A stretch of 64,000 nt of DNA from Roseiflexus sp. (GCA_017743475.1 JAGHYV010000005.1:1-64000); one strand, 5' to 3'; shown: positions 44,960 through 53,560, counted from the stretch's first letter. Notes: generated by a model from the sequence alone, not told the origin. A program made the numbers and translations.

Positions 44960-45290
44960 GTGTGATCATGCATGCATCTTCGACTCGATTGCGGTGGCGG
45001 TTGACCCCGATCAGGCAGCCGATCTGTTTCGCACCGATTCGTCGCTATCGTTGGGACGGTTGCCGAGGGATGGACAGAAAATCTTGGCGAGTATCTGGTT
45101 AATTCTGCCGGGCGCGCCCTGGTGGCTGTTCCAGATCGCGCCGAGATCTATTTTGTCGGGGCATAGGGCAAGTTTCTCGTCAATCCTGACGATCCGGCCA
45201 TCGGCGCCGATCCTGAACGCGTGGCACGGTTGCAGCCGAACGATCAGTTCTTTGCCGATGCCTTCGCCTGGTGGCATAGTCGTCAGTTCT
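44960..45290 (+). pseudogene. Decayed coding region of unknown family
   Basis: Two overlapping frames show coding character: VAVDPDQAADLFRTDSSLSLG, then after a frame change GTVAEGWTENLGEYLVNSAG, RALVAVPDRAEIYFVGA, a TAG stop and KFLVNPDDPAIGADPERVARLQPNDQFFADAFAWW. The family was not recognised. Codon and base composition are like the neighbours, so it is probably native and recently broken. Confidence 0.5.
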
Positions 45291-45297
45291 CTCTCGC

Positions 45298-45475
45298 TTC
45301 AGGCATCAGGACAACTAGTCTCACCCTTACTCCTTACGGAAGCAGGAGGTCAGCGGGTATGGGAGGGCAAGCGCACCCCTGCGTCTCATCTCCCGCTTCA
45401 GGCATCAGGACGACCAGACCTTCCCCCTTCTTTCCTTGTGGGAGAAGGGGGTTGGAGGATGAGGGGCAAAGGCGC
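45298..45475. repeat. Directly repeated GCTTCAGGCATCAGGAC and C/G-rich palindrome
   Basis: A GCTTCAGGCATCAGGAC segment occurs near 45298 and again near 45404, about 106 bp apart, each with similar flanks. It is followed by a CCCCCTTCT...AGAAGGGGG palindrome related to the one near 53290. Confidence 0.6.
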
Positions 45476-45482
45476 ATGCCGG

Positions 45483-47210
45483 TTACCGCCGCAACGCTAG
45501 ACGCACCAGTTGAGCTAGACGCCACGGCGATGGCGCCTGTTCGAGTCGGGTGATCGCCTTGCACAGTTCAATGTTGCGTTGCGGTTCGATCGAGAGAAAC
45601 AGTTGGGGAATGCTGAAGGGACCGCGCAGTATCGACTTTTGCGGGTTGGGGAGCATCAGAGGGTTCGCCATTTTGCCGCCATACCGCCTTTCGCTATTCG
45701 CAATCGGGAATGCGCCCCATGGCAGCACACCCGCTAGCACCGCCTGCTGCGCTACGGCATTGATCGTAATCGTGCCGTACTGCAAATTGTTCAATGCTCG
45801 TTCGAATGCCGTGCGCACCCGGCGTTCACGCAATGTGCGCGGATGGATGAGGATCGTCGCCGCCACTGCTCCCAGAACCTGCCGATTAAGAAACTCAACT
45901 GCTGCGTCGATGAACGTCGCTACGTCCTTTGCATCGAGCGCAAGTTCACCAATAGTCGGGCAGAACATCGTGCGCACAAAGCAGTCCGCGTCGAGCGACG
46001 AAGGATCAAGGTCGGGAATAACCGTCCAGGGCAGGTGATCAAGATTCGCCTGCCCGATACGATGCGCGCGAGTGTGGGCATTCAGGAGCGCATCGAGCTG
46101 TCGCCGCGCTTCGGGGAACGGCGCCTGCCGGGTGGGAATACGCGCCAGCACCTGTTCGAACGAAGCCAGAAATGAGTCACGCCGTCGCCATCCACGGTGC
46201 TGCACGATCAGGCGCGGAGCGGCAGAAACAGACGCTGCATTCCACACAAACGCACGCACCAGAAGAGTCGCGTGCTGGTACAGATCGTCATCGCTCCACG
46301 GACCCGGCACGACCAGCACGGGCGTTATGTTGCCAGCCTCGCCGCTGAACGGTTTTGCCAGCACTGGTTCACGCCGCACGCGACGTTCAACGCCTTCCTG
46401 TCCTGCACCAAAGATCAGTGTGTCGAAGGCAGCATCGGCACCGCTAAAGTGGATGGTATCGACCAATTCGTGAGTGCAGAGATACGTATCGAGGTCCTTA
46501 TCGCCGTAGATTAGCCGGACAACACCCTGATCGAACAGCGGGCGAAAGACCTCCTCAAAGAGCGACGCCAGCGAGGCACAGGTCGAATGCAGCTTCAGCG
46601 CCACCACATCACCGTCAATAAACAGTTTGTGCAGCACATCGGTCACCGGCAGGAAAGAAGACAGGCTGGCATTCAATATCAGCGCAACACGCCCACACCC
46701 CGGCGGATTTCGGTAGATCTCCGCCTGACGCTGCACTACTTCCTCGACAGTCATACCCGGTTCGATCCAGACCTCGCCGGTCATTCGGGGGAAGAGTGCT
46801 GAGTCATAACGGCTGGCAGGCAGCACTGGCGCTACCACCTGCCCATTTGATCGGGTCGTCAAATTACCAGGAAGACGCGGACGCCCATGATCGCGCACGT
46901 CGATCAGCGCCTGATGGATCAACCGCAGGGCGCGGGTCAGGATCGTAAACCAGGTACGTTCTTCGCTCTCACCATACCCCCCTGGCGCCAATCCCTTGGA
47001 CTCCAGACTTATTGTAATCCAGCGATCCTCAGCTTCCGCAAGGGAGCGACGCAAGGTAGCGAGCAGGTCGATACGCTCGCTGAGGCTTACCTGAATCCAA
47101 GAGTCTTTTCGGACGTACAGATCAGCGAGCGCGCGATCTACATCCGCCCATAGTGGCGGCGTATGAGGCGCTTTCGGCATAGCCTGATGATCTGGTACAA
47201 TGGCCGTCAT
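45483..47210 (-). CDS. Aldehyde dehydrogenase-like protein without the catalytic Cys
   Basis: The 575-residue protein has the ALDH fold: ALILNASLSSFLPVTDVLHKLF with NAD-binding features, HFSGADAAFDTLIFGAG, EAGNITPVLVVPGP (in place of the ELGGK loop, Glu kept) and AVAATILIHP. At the catalytic position, NAGQxC in active enzymes, the sequence is FVWNAASVSAAPRLIV, with Ser for Cys. The protein is longer than usual ALDH (about 490). It is therefore likely to be a non-catalytic or altered member; a structural or acyl-handling role is possible. ATG 47210 follows AAGGAGG. It is a single gene. Confidence 0.8.
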   Translation of the reverse strand: MTAIVPDHQAMPKAPHTPPLWADVDRALADLYVRKDSWIQVSLSERIDLLATLRRSLAEAEDRWITISLESKGLAPGGYGESEERTWFTILTRALRLIHQALIDVRDHGRPRLPGNLTTRSNGQVVAPVLPASRYDSALFPRMTGEVWIEPGMTVEEVVQRQAEIYRNPPGCGRVALILNASLSSFLPVTDVLHKLFIDGDVVALKLHSTCASLASLFEEVFRPLFDQGVVRLIYGDKDLDTYLCTHELVDTIHFSGADAAFDTLIFGAGQEGVERRVRREPVLAKPFSGEAGNITPVLVVPGPWSDDDLYQHATLLVRAFVWNAASVSAAPRLIVQHRGWRRRDSFLASFEQVLARIPTRQAPFPEARRQLDALLNAHTRAHRIGQANLDHLPWTVIPDLDPSSLDADCFVRTMFCPTIGELALDAKDVATFIDAAVEFLNRQVLGAVAATILIHPRTLRERRVRTAFERALNNLQYGTITINAVAQQAVLAGVLPWGAFPIANSERRYGGKMANPLMLPNPQKSILRGPFSIPQLFLSIEPQRNIELCKAITRLEQAPSPWRLAQLVRLALRR

Positions 47211-47469
47211 CACAGCCTCCTTCTTCTTCCTTCAGGCAGCCGTCGTCTATCCTGGCGCGCTCTGGCGGCAAACACTCTGTGAAACGCCCGAACGTCGTCT
47301 CATGAGAAAACTGTCCTCTTCATATTGTATCATAACGCTGTGCATCACACTGGGAAGAGGATCGGCATCAACCTGAACGATTGACAACCCAACGCCTTCT
47401 CTCTAGCACATTGACTATCGGATGCGCGCGAACGCTCCGCCGATCAAAGCGGAGCCGTTGCACGAGATC

Positions 47470-47636
47470 AGCAGTTTTCACAAAGGTTGAACCTGTTGGA
47501 AGAGGTTGAACGCTCATGGGAATGGCGTGCCCCACGCGATGACAAAAAAATTGCGGTCAGTCTACACTCCGCTAGAAGCGGTCGTCTCGTGCGACACGGT
47601 AGACCCAGACGAGAGTTAACGCATATGAGAACTGCT
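47470..47636. mobile_element. MITE-like dispersed element, copy 3
   Basis: 167 bp with terminal inverted repeats AGCAGTTTTCA (left, 47470-47480) and TGAGAACTGCT (right, 47626-47636). It holds CAAAGGTTGAACCTGTTGGA, GAGGTTGAACGCTCATGGGA, GACAAAAAAATTGCGGTC (the hairpin arm degenerate) and CGTCTCGTGCGACACGGT. No coding frame. It lies 43 bp before the broken aldo/keto reductase. Confidence 0.78.
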
Positions 47637-47679
47637 CATCTACTCAGGCTTTGATCAGCGAGCAGCGGATCAGAAAACG

Positions 47680-48656
47680 ATGGAGTACCGTCTGTTTGGT
47701 CGCACTGGCGTGCGCGTGGCACCGTTGTGCATCGGCGCAATGAACTTCGGCAATCCAACTGACGAAGCGGAAGCGCCGCACATTGTTGACCGCACCCTCG
47801 ACGCTGGGATCAATTATTATGTTCGACACCGCCAACAGTTACAGCAATGGAGAGAGTGAACGCATTATCGGGTGCGCCCCGGCATGGGTGGAAAGCGCAA
47901 CCGCGTGTTCCTTGCCACCAAGGGACATTTCACGTCGGACCCGGACCCAATGATCGTGGCAATTCGCGCCTGCACCTGATGTGCGCCTGTGAAGACAGCC
48001 TCCGCTGCCCGCAGACCGAATCATATTACTCCATCGCCCCAATCCCGCCACACTGGTCGAAGAGACCCCGGCATCGCTGACCGACCTGGCACGTCAGGGG
48101 AAGGTGCGCTATGTCGGGTGTTCAACCCACCCCGCCTGGCGAGTAATGGAAGCGCTAATGGTAAGCGAGTTGAAGGGGTATGTACGCTATGTCTCGGAGC
48201 AACCACGCTTACAACCTGCTTGATCGACGCATCGAAAATGAACTGTTGCCGCCATGTCAGACGGATGGTCTGGCCGTTATTCCGTGAGCACTGCTGGCTC
48301 AGGGAATGCTGGCGGGGCGCTACACCGATATTGCTGCGCCTCTGCCTGACTCGCGCGTTGCCCTGCGCGGCGGCATCTATGCCGAACGTGTTACCGCACG
48401 CGGCATAGAGATTCGGTCGCGCCTTTGCTACGCTTGCGAGCGAGCATGGTCTCACACCTGCGCAACTTGCTCTGCTGTGGGTCAGGGATCAACCCGGCAT
48501 TACGGCACCGAATCTTCAGTGTGCGTACCCTTGCGCAACCGGAAGAAGCGCTGCCAGTGTTTGGAGATGACATTGAGCGATGATCTACGTGTCGCGTGTG
48601 ATGTACTCGTACCACCGGGCAGCGCCGTTGTCGACTCCCACAACACATCGGGCTAA
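47680..48656 (+). pseudogene. Aldo/keto reductase pseudogene
   Basis: ATG 47680 opens [37 protein letters not shown] and, shifted, [17 protein letters not shown], which is an aldo/keto reductase. Later fragments are spread over the three frames (e.g. [34 protein letters not shown]-like segments and VVDSHNTSG near the stop at 48654). At least six frame changes or stops are present. It is heavily decayed but spans the full length of the family. Confidence 0.85.
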
Positions 48657-48789
48657 ATGAAGATGCAACTTCTGCAACCGGAATCAGAGTTGCCAGAAAC
48701 GCAGTATGGTGGTACGATCAGCGTAACCCTACCCCGGTCGGGAGTGGTGTGTTGTTTCGAGCCAACACAGTTTCAAAGGGAGTCGTGCT

Positions 48790-48890
48790 CCGACAGAGTG
48801 GGCTATGCGGCGGGCCGCAGATACCCACGGGCCGGCACCCGCCTGCCTTGTGCAGGTTCGAAACCTATCCGCTTCACGCCGGCGGTGGGG
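48790..48890 (+). other. Structured region upstream of holA, RNA candidate
   Basis: Nested stems can be drawn: GTGGG...CCCAC enclosing GCGG/CCGC (about 48796-48829), then GCCGGC...GCCGGC (about 48831-48888) enclosing CTGC-CTTGT-GCAG and AGGTT-CGA-AACCT. The region has a T-loop-like GTTCGAAAC but no acceptor stem, so it is not a tRNA. The family is not recognised and it may be a leader RNA or only a repetitive remnant. Confidence 0.35.
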
Positions 48891-48905
48891 CTTAAGTTCT
48901 GCGCT

Positions 48906-49853
48906 ATGCTATTTCTCATCTACGGTCCAGACGAATATGCGCGCAGTGAGGCGCTGGCGACACTAAAGGCGCGTGTGCCTGCCGAAGTCGCTGATCTGAA
49001 TGTGACCACACTCGATGGACGGCGAACGACACTCGATGACCTGGTGAACGCCTGTGAAGCGATGCCGTTCCTCGCTGACCGGCGATTAGTGATCGTCTAT
49101 GATCTGCTGAAACACCAAAAAGCTGGAAGAGAGCGTGATGAATTGCGCGCATACCTGGAGCGTGTACCGGATTTCTGCGACCTGGTCTTCCTAGAAAGCG
49201 AAGATGTGGATCGACGTAGCGCGCTCTTCACCTTCCTGAAGAAACACGCCAGCGTCCGCGAGTGCCTGCCACGCGAAGGCGCTGCACTGTTAAACTGGTT
49301 GCGTGAACGCGCGCAGTCGCTCGGCGTTTCGCTCGACAGAGACGCAGCGCAACGGCTGACCCTGCTGGCAGGCAATGACGGGCGATTACTGGTCAACGAA
49401 CTCGCCAAACTGGCAAGTTTTGTCGGGCGTGGCGGGCGCATCACCGTCCGCGAGGTCGATCTGCTGGTTGCCGATACGCAAGAGCAGAATCTGTTCGCCT
49501 TCATCGACGACCTGAGCGCCCGCCGCCGCAGTGCAGCGCTCAGCAGTCTGCGCCGCCTGTTCGATGACGGTCAAGCGGCGCAGTATATTCTGTTCATGAT
49601 GGCGCGGCAGGTGCGCATCCTGCTGGGAGTCAAAGATCTTGCGGCACAGCGCATGCATCCCGACGACATCGCGGCGCAGTTGGGGCAGAAACCGTTTGTC
49701 GTGCAGAAAGCAATCGAGCAGGTACGCGGATTCAGTGATGCTGATCTGCGTCAGTTGCACCGACGCCTGCTCGAACTTGACCACGCATCAAAGACTGGAC
49801 GCGCAGAGATTGAAGCCGGACTTGAGTTGATCGTTGCTGAAATGTGCTCCTGA
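48906..49853 (+). CDS. holA: DNA polymerase III delta subunit
   Basis: The 315-residue clamp-loader subunit opens with FLIYGPDEYARSEAL and follows with AADLNVTTLDGRRT-type, AMPFLADRRLVIVYDLL, FLESEDVDRRSALFTFLKK, GNDGRLLVNELAKLASF and LFAFIDDLSARRRSAALSSLRRLF, ending in ELDHASKTGRAEIEAGLELIVAEM. It opens the sliding clamp. The ATG at 48906 fits the family start; frame before it is not coding. It ends head-on with rpsT, with 6 nt between. Confidence 0.93.
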   Translation: MLFLIYGPDEYARSEALATLKARVPAEVADLNVTTLDGRRTTLDDLVNACEAMPFLADRRLVIVYDLLKHQKAGRERDELRAYLERVPDFCDLVFLESEDVDRRSALFTFLKKHASVRECLPREGAALLNWLRERAQSLGVSLDRDAAQRLTLLAGNDGRLLVNELAKLASFVGRGGRITVREVDLLVADTQEQNLFAFIDDLSARRRSAALSSLRRLFDDGQAAQYILFMMARQVRILLGVKDLAAQRMHPDDIAAQLGQKPFVVQKAIEQVRGFSDADLRQLHRRLLELDHASKTGRAEIEAGLELIVAEMCS

Positions 49854-49864
49854 AACGCTTCAGG
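49849..49864. terminator. Small hairpin across the holA/rpsT stops
   Basis: CCTGAA-ACGC-TTCAGG, a 6-bp stem that overlaps the stop codons of both convergent genes. It has no U-run in either direction. It could help bidirectional termination. Confidence 0.35.
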
Positions 49865-50132
49865 ATGAAGATGCAGCTATTGCCTTGGCGAATTTCTTTG
49901 CCAGGCGCGACTTGCGGCGCGCAGCGTTGTTCTTATGGATGATCCCCTTGACCGCAGCACGGTCCAGCAGGCTCATCGCCTTACGCACCAGTTCTGCATC
50001 GGGCGTGCCTGCGAGGATCGCACGTTCCGCCTTCTTGATCGCCGTCTTGACCCGCGAGCGGTACATCTTGTTGCGCAACGCGCGGCGTGCATTCGCCCGA
50101 ATGCGCTTTTCAGCAGACTTTGTGTTTGCCAA
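49860..50132 (-). CDS. rpsT: 30S ribosomal protein S20
   Basis: The 90-residue basic protein [20 protein letters not shown]...[15 protein letters not shown]...[22 protein letters not shown] is a typical S20 that binds 16S rRNA. It is transcribed alone on the minus strand, divergent from murJ. A promoter with TTGCGC and TATAAT lies upstream. Confidence 0.98.
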   Translation of the reverse strand: MANTKSAEKRIRANARRALRNKMYRSRVKTAIKKAERAILAGTPDAELVRKAMSLLDRAAVKGIIHKNNAARRKSRLAKKFAKAIAASSS

Positions 50133-50210
50133 GACTCGAACTCTCCCTCATACTGTGCATGCTGCTCATAATGAGAGCGGCTGCCAGTGCGCCGCTCATG
50201 CTAGTCTGTG

Positions 50211-50239
50211 ATTATACCAGGAAGCGACAATCTGCGCAA
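50211..50239 (-). promoter_or_regulatory. rpsT promoter
   Basis: On the minus strand TTGCGC (50234-50239), 17 bp, TATAAT (50211-50216), 79 nt before the rpsT start. The leader between them contains an imperfect palindrome (GAGCGGC...GCCGCTC) that may be a control site. Confidence 0.65.
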
Positions 50240-50268
50240 ATAGCCTATCCTCGGTTCTCAGTTCTCCC

Positions 50269-51900
50269 GTGAAACACTCACGCGCACTCCTGAACACCAT
50301 GATCGTTGCGACTGGCTACCTGGTAAGCCGGGTGCTTGGTCTGGCACGCGATGTATTGATCTCGAATCAGTTCGGCACCAGCCCTGAACTGGCTGCATTT
50401 CGCGCTTCGTTCGGCATTCTCGACCTGATCTACCTGGTGGTTGCCGGAGGCGCGTTAGGATCAGCGTTCATCCCGGTCTTTTCTGCAGCGCTAGAGCAAC
50501 GCCGCGATGCCTGGCGCCTGGCATCGGCAGTGCTCAACCTGACATTGCTGGCGCTGGTTGCAGCATGCACTGCAGTGTGGATATGTGCCGCACCGCTGGT
50601 GGCATTGACCGTTGGGCGCGGACTGGATGCGGCAGAGCGCGCGCTTACCGTAGACGTCCTGCGCCTGATGTTGATCCAGCCGCTCCTGCTTGGAATCGGT
50701 GGTCTCGCCAAAGCGACGCTCGAATCGTTCAATCGCTTTGCGTTACCCGCTATCGGATCGAACCTGTACAACCTGGGGATCATTGGCGGCGCGCTGCTTG
50801 GACCGTGGTTCGGCATCTATGGTCTGGTGTGGGGGGTGAATATCGGCGCGGCGCTCTTTCTGCTGGTGCAACTGCCGGGGTTGCGCGCTGTCGGAGCAAC
50901 GTATCGGATCGGACGGCAGCCTTCCGATGCTCACTCCATGCGCATGCCATTCCTGTCGTTCTTCCACGCCGAAGGAGTCGGACAGATGCTGCGACTGCTT
51001 GGGCCGCGCATATTCGGGCAGTCCGCCTGGCAGGTCAACATGATCGCAATTGTCAGTCTGGCATCAACGCTGGGCAGCGCAGCCCTGGCGGCTAACGCAT
51101 ATGCGCTACAATTAATGATGTTGCCGCACGGATTGATTGCATTGAGCCTGGCAACAGTTATCTTTCCCGATATGGCGCGTCAGTATGCTGCGGGCGACCG
51201 GGCGACGCTGCGTGCGACGGCGCTCGGCGGAGTGCGCGCCGTGCTCTTCCTGGCGCTTCCTGCATCGGCGATCCTTGGCGTCCTGGCGCTCCCTGTGCTG
51301 CGCGCACTCTATCAGCGCGGCGCTTTCGACGCTACATCGGCAGCATTGACAGCTGAGGCGCTGGCGATGTATGCTCTGGGACTTGCCGGGTTCGCCGCTG
51401 CCGAAATCGTGGTGCGCGCCTTTTTTGCGATGCAGGATACCCGCACACCAGTGATCGTCGGTATTGGAGCAGTGGCGTTCAACATCAGCCTGGGATGGTC
51501 GTTTCTGGAGCTGGGGATGGGGCTAGGTGGATTGGGCCTGGCGTTTAGCCTGGCGAACCTGTTTGAAGCCATGCTGCTCCTGGCACTACTTGGACGACGG
51601 CTAGACGGACTGGAGCGCGACTTCTTCCGGGCAACTGGTGCGATGATCTTGGCGACCCTGGCATGCGTTCTCACCCTCACGCTATTGCACCGCTCCTCGT
51701 ATGCGGTTCTGCCCTTTGTCGCCCCTGGCGACACCTACCATTGGCCCGGCGATTTCCTCCCGCTCCTGGCATGGCTGACAGGCGTGACGGCGCTTGGAGG
51801 GATAGTCTACGCCGGTATCGCTGCTCTGCTGCGTGTACCGGAACTCGGCACAACCATGGCACGCGGGCAGCGGATTCTGGGTCGAGTGCTGCTGCGGTAG
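50269..51900 (+). CDS. murJ: Lipid II flippase MurJ
   Basis: The 543-residue protein has 14 or so membrane helices and the MurJ/MviN pattern: VATGYLVSRVLGLARDVLISNQFG at the N-terminus, FIPVFSAALEQ, FGIYGLVWGVNIGA, RALYQRGAFDATSAALTAEALAMYALGLAGFAAAEIVVRAFFAMQDTRTPV. It flips lipid II to the outside for peptidoglycan synthesis. The start is GTG 50269 with a weak ribosome site. It is divergent from rpsT. Confidence 0.96.
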   Translation: MKHSRALLNTMIVATGYLVSRVLGLARDVLISNQFGTSPELAAFRASFGILDLIYLVVAGGALGSAFIPVFSAALEQRRDAWRLASAVLNLTLLALVAACTAVWICAAPLVALTVGRGLDAAERALTVDVLRLMLIQPLLLGIGGLAKATLESFNRFALPAIGSNLYNLGIIGGALLGPWFGIYGLVWGVNIGAALFLLVQLPGLRAVGATYRIGRQPSDAHSMRMPFLSFFHAEGVGQMLRLLGPRIFGQSAWQVNMIAIVSLASTLGSAALAANAYALQLMMLPHGLIALSLATVIFPDMARQYAAGDRATLRATALGGVRAVLFLALPASAILGVLALPVLRALYQRGAFDATSAALTAEALAMYALGLAGFAAAEIVVRAFFAMQDTRTPVIVGIGAVAFNISLGWSFLELGMGLGGLGLAFSLANLFEAMLLLALLGRRLDGLERDFFRATGAMILATLACVLTLTLLHRSSYAVLPFVAPGDTYHWPGDFLPLLAWLTGVTALGGIVYAGIAALLRVPELGTTMARGQRILGRVLLR

Positions 51901-52019
51901 ACGCCAACCCCGCACACCCAGGTCGTGAGCGACGCCAATCGCTACACGAGCCGCAACGAACAAGATTGGCAGAGTTCCCGATGGGAACATCTATTTTTCT
52001 GCTGTTCCTTACTTCGTAC

Positions 52020-52121
52020 CTGTTCACACCTGGGTTAACACACGCGCCTGGGGGCGAGAGCGGGACGTCCTCGCTGCGTCTACGGGGGCAAGATGCCCTT
52101 GCTTCCAGGAGAAATGTGAAC
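52020..52121. repeat. ~100-bp dispersed repeat, copy at murJ/methyltransferase junction
   Basis: Near-identical to 22588-22687 with TGTTCACACCTGGGTTAACA, ACGCGCCTGGGGG, CGTCTACGGGGGCAAGATG and CCAGGAGAAATGTGAACA. It lies between two convergent 3' ends, 8 nt before the methyltransferase pseudogene stop, exactly as the copy beside the DUF3048 gene. Confidence 0.8.
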
Positions 52122-52128
52122 ACGCACC

Positions 52129-53003
52129 TTACTTCACTGCCCACAGGTACGCTACCGCACGCCGATGGATGCCCTGCCGCGACCCGACGAGAGGGCGCAA
52201 ACAGGCAATAAACCTTTCCATCTCATCGAGCCTCAGCACCCACTGCATTGCTTCTTCAATGGTCGGAATGTTGGGGTTGCCAGCTGTACCGATGAAGGCA
52301 TGCCAGTCGTTATCTTCAGGAGGAACGATGTCCACCTGTAACTCGAGATGGATCTCCCCGAACCCTGCCTGTTCCACATACGTAATGAGATTACGCTCAT
52401 CGAAATTCAGCATTGGATCGCTGTCAACTGGCTGCAACTGACGATAGACTGCCTTGATCTTCTGAGCGATGTCGATCACCGGCGTCACATCGTACCCGGC
52501 GAATCGCTGTGGTTGATCAAAGAGGTCAGTGCCGAACCGGTTGATTGGCTCTAAGATAGACAGTCGTCCACTAGGCTTGAGCACTCGATAGAACTCTCGA
52601 AACGACTGTTGCTTTGCCGAAACGTAGATCAGGACCGAACGTAGGGCGACCACGTCCACTGAGGCATTGTCCAGCGGCGAGAGATCCTCTGCTGGAGCAC
52701 GCACGAACTGGCAGCGATCCAGCAGCCCCATGTCGCGCGCCAGCGACTGCACGTATTCGAGCAAGTCCTGCGAAATGTCGCTCAGAATGACCATCCCAGA
52801 TGCAATCTTTTCCAGCGCGTCAAACCCGATCAACCCATCGCTGCACCCGACGTCGAGCACAGTTTCGCCTTAGGCAAGGCGCGCGTTGTGCAACACCTTA
52901 TCCCGCATCGGTCGCAAAAAAAATCCAGAACCCTCCGCATGCGCCGTGCATCGCTGCCGAAACGCCAGTGCAATAGCCACTCGCTCCAGATATCACCACC
53001 CAT
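52129..53003 (-). pseudogene. SAM-dependent methyltransferase pseudogene
   Basis: ATG 53003 behind AGGAGG opens MGGDIWSEWLLHWRFGSDARRMRRVLDF. A run of seven T then shifts the frame; in the next frame follow LRPMRDKVLHNARLA, a TAA stop at the place of Gln, and GETVLDVGCSDGLIGFDALEKIASG, a class I methyltransferase with the E/DxGCxxG motif. The remainder (52129-52860) is open and shows LDRCQFVRAPAEDLSPL, VVALRSVLIYVSAK and a substrate domain to the stop. The T-run may be a sequencing or phase-variable site. Confidence 0.75.
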
Positions 53004-53201
53004 CGGCGCCTCCTGAGGTTTTGCGGGTGGATAGAACTGTCCCCTCAACACATGGGAAGATAGACCGGCAATGAATGTGCATGTTCTGCCACCACCAGCC
53101 AGACAAGCGCGACCACGCCGTATAACACTGCCCGGAAAACGCAGCATGTGTATGATACAATCCCCGTAATCACGCTGCCGATGCTACCGAAGGAGTATCT
53201 G

Positions 53202-53255
53202 ATGGATCACGAGGAAGTACTGGCAGCGATTGAACGTGATAATGAAATCCTCATA
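53202..53255 (+). pseudogene. Truncated 5' end of a gene
   Basis: AAGGAG then ATG 53202 opens MDHEEVLAAIERDNEIL, with TACAAT (53156-53161) as a -10 box 41 nt upstream. The coding character ends at about 53255, where C/T-rich repeat sequence begins. The gene may have been cut by that insertion. No family can be given. Confidence 0.4.
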
Positions 53256-53264
53256 TGCGCGTTC

Positions 53265-53560
53265 TTTTGCATTCCCTTGCGCTTTTGCCCCTCTTTCCCC
53301 CAACCCCCCTCTCCCACAATGGGAGAAGGGGGAGTTTGGGCGTCCTGAAGCCTAAAAAGAGAGAAGGAACGCAGGCGCCTCTCAAAAAACCTCCCCCTGT
53401 AAAGGCGAGGACGGGACGTCCTCGCGGGGCAGTTGAAGGCAGAATTGCTCGCGCTCCCGTGATGGGGCGCATTGTTGTGTGCCGGCAGGATGCCCGCGCT
53501 CCCAAGATACCCGCGCATCCAGGCAGCGCAGGGACGCGAACGGTTTCAGCGCGCCAGGAA
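53265..53560. repeat. Composite of palindromic repeats
   Basis: It contains CCCCTCTCCCACAATGGGAG with its complement, AGGACGGGACGTCCTC (a near-perfect palindrome) and GGATGCCCGCGCTCCC, in a patchwork typical of dispersed repeats. The stretch has no gene; it separates the truncated gene from asd. Confidence 0.55.

Noticed and set aside
48845-48875. tRNA suggested by GTTCGAAAC
   Set aside because: No acceptor stem or anticodon arm can be drawn around the T-loop-like stretch.
48831-48888. HDV-like ribozyme suggested by GGCCGGCA start
   Set aside because: The P2 and P4 partners and the catalytic Cys-loop sequence cannot be placed; only the first stem is similar.
52200-52860. Methyltransferase as an intact gene starting inside 52860
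   Set aside because: The start would fall in the SAM motif, and the missing N-terminus with ribosome site is found upstream in other frames, so it is a pseudogene.
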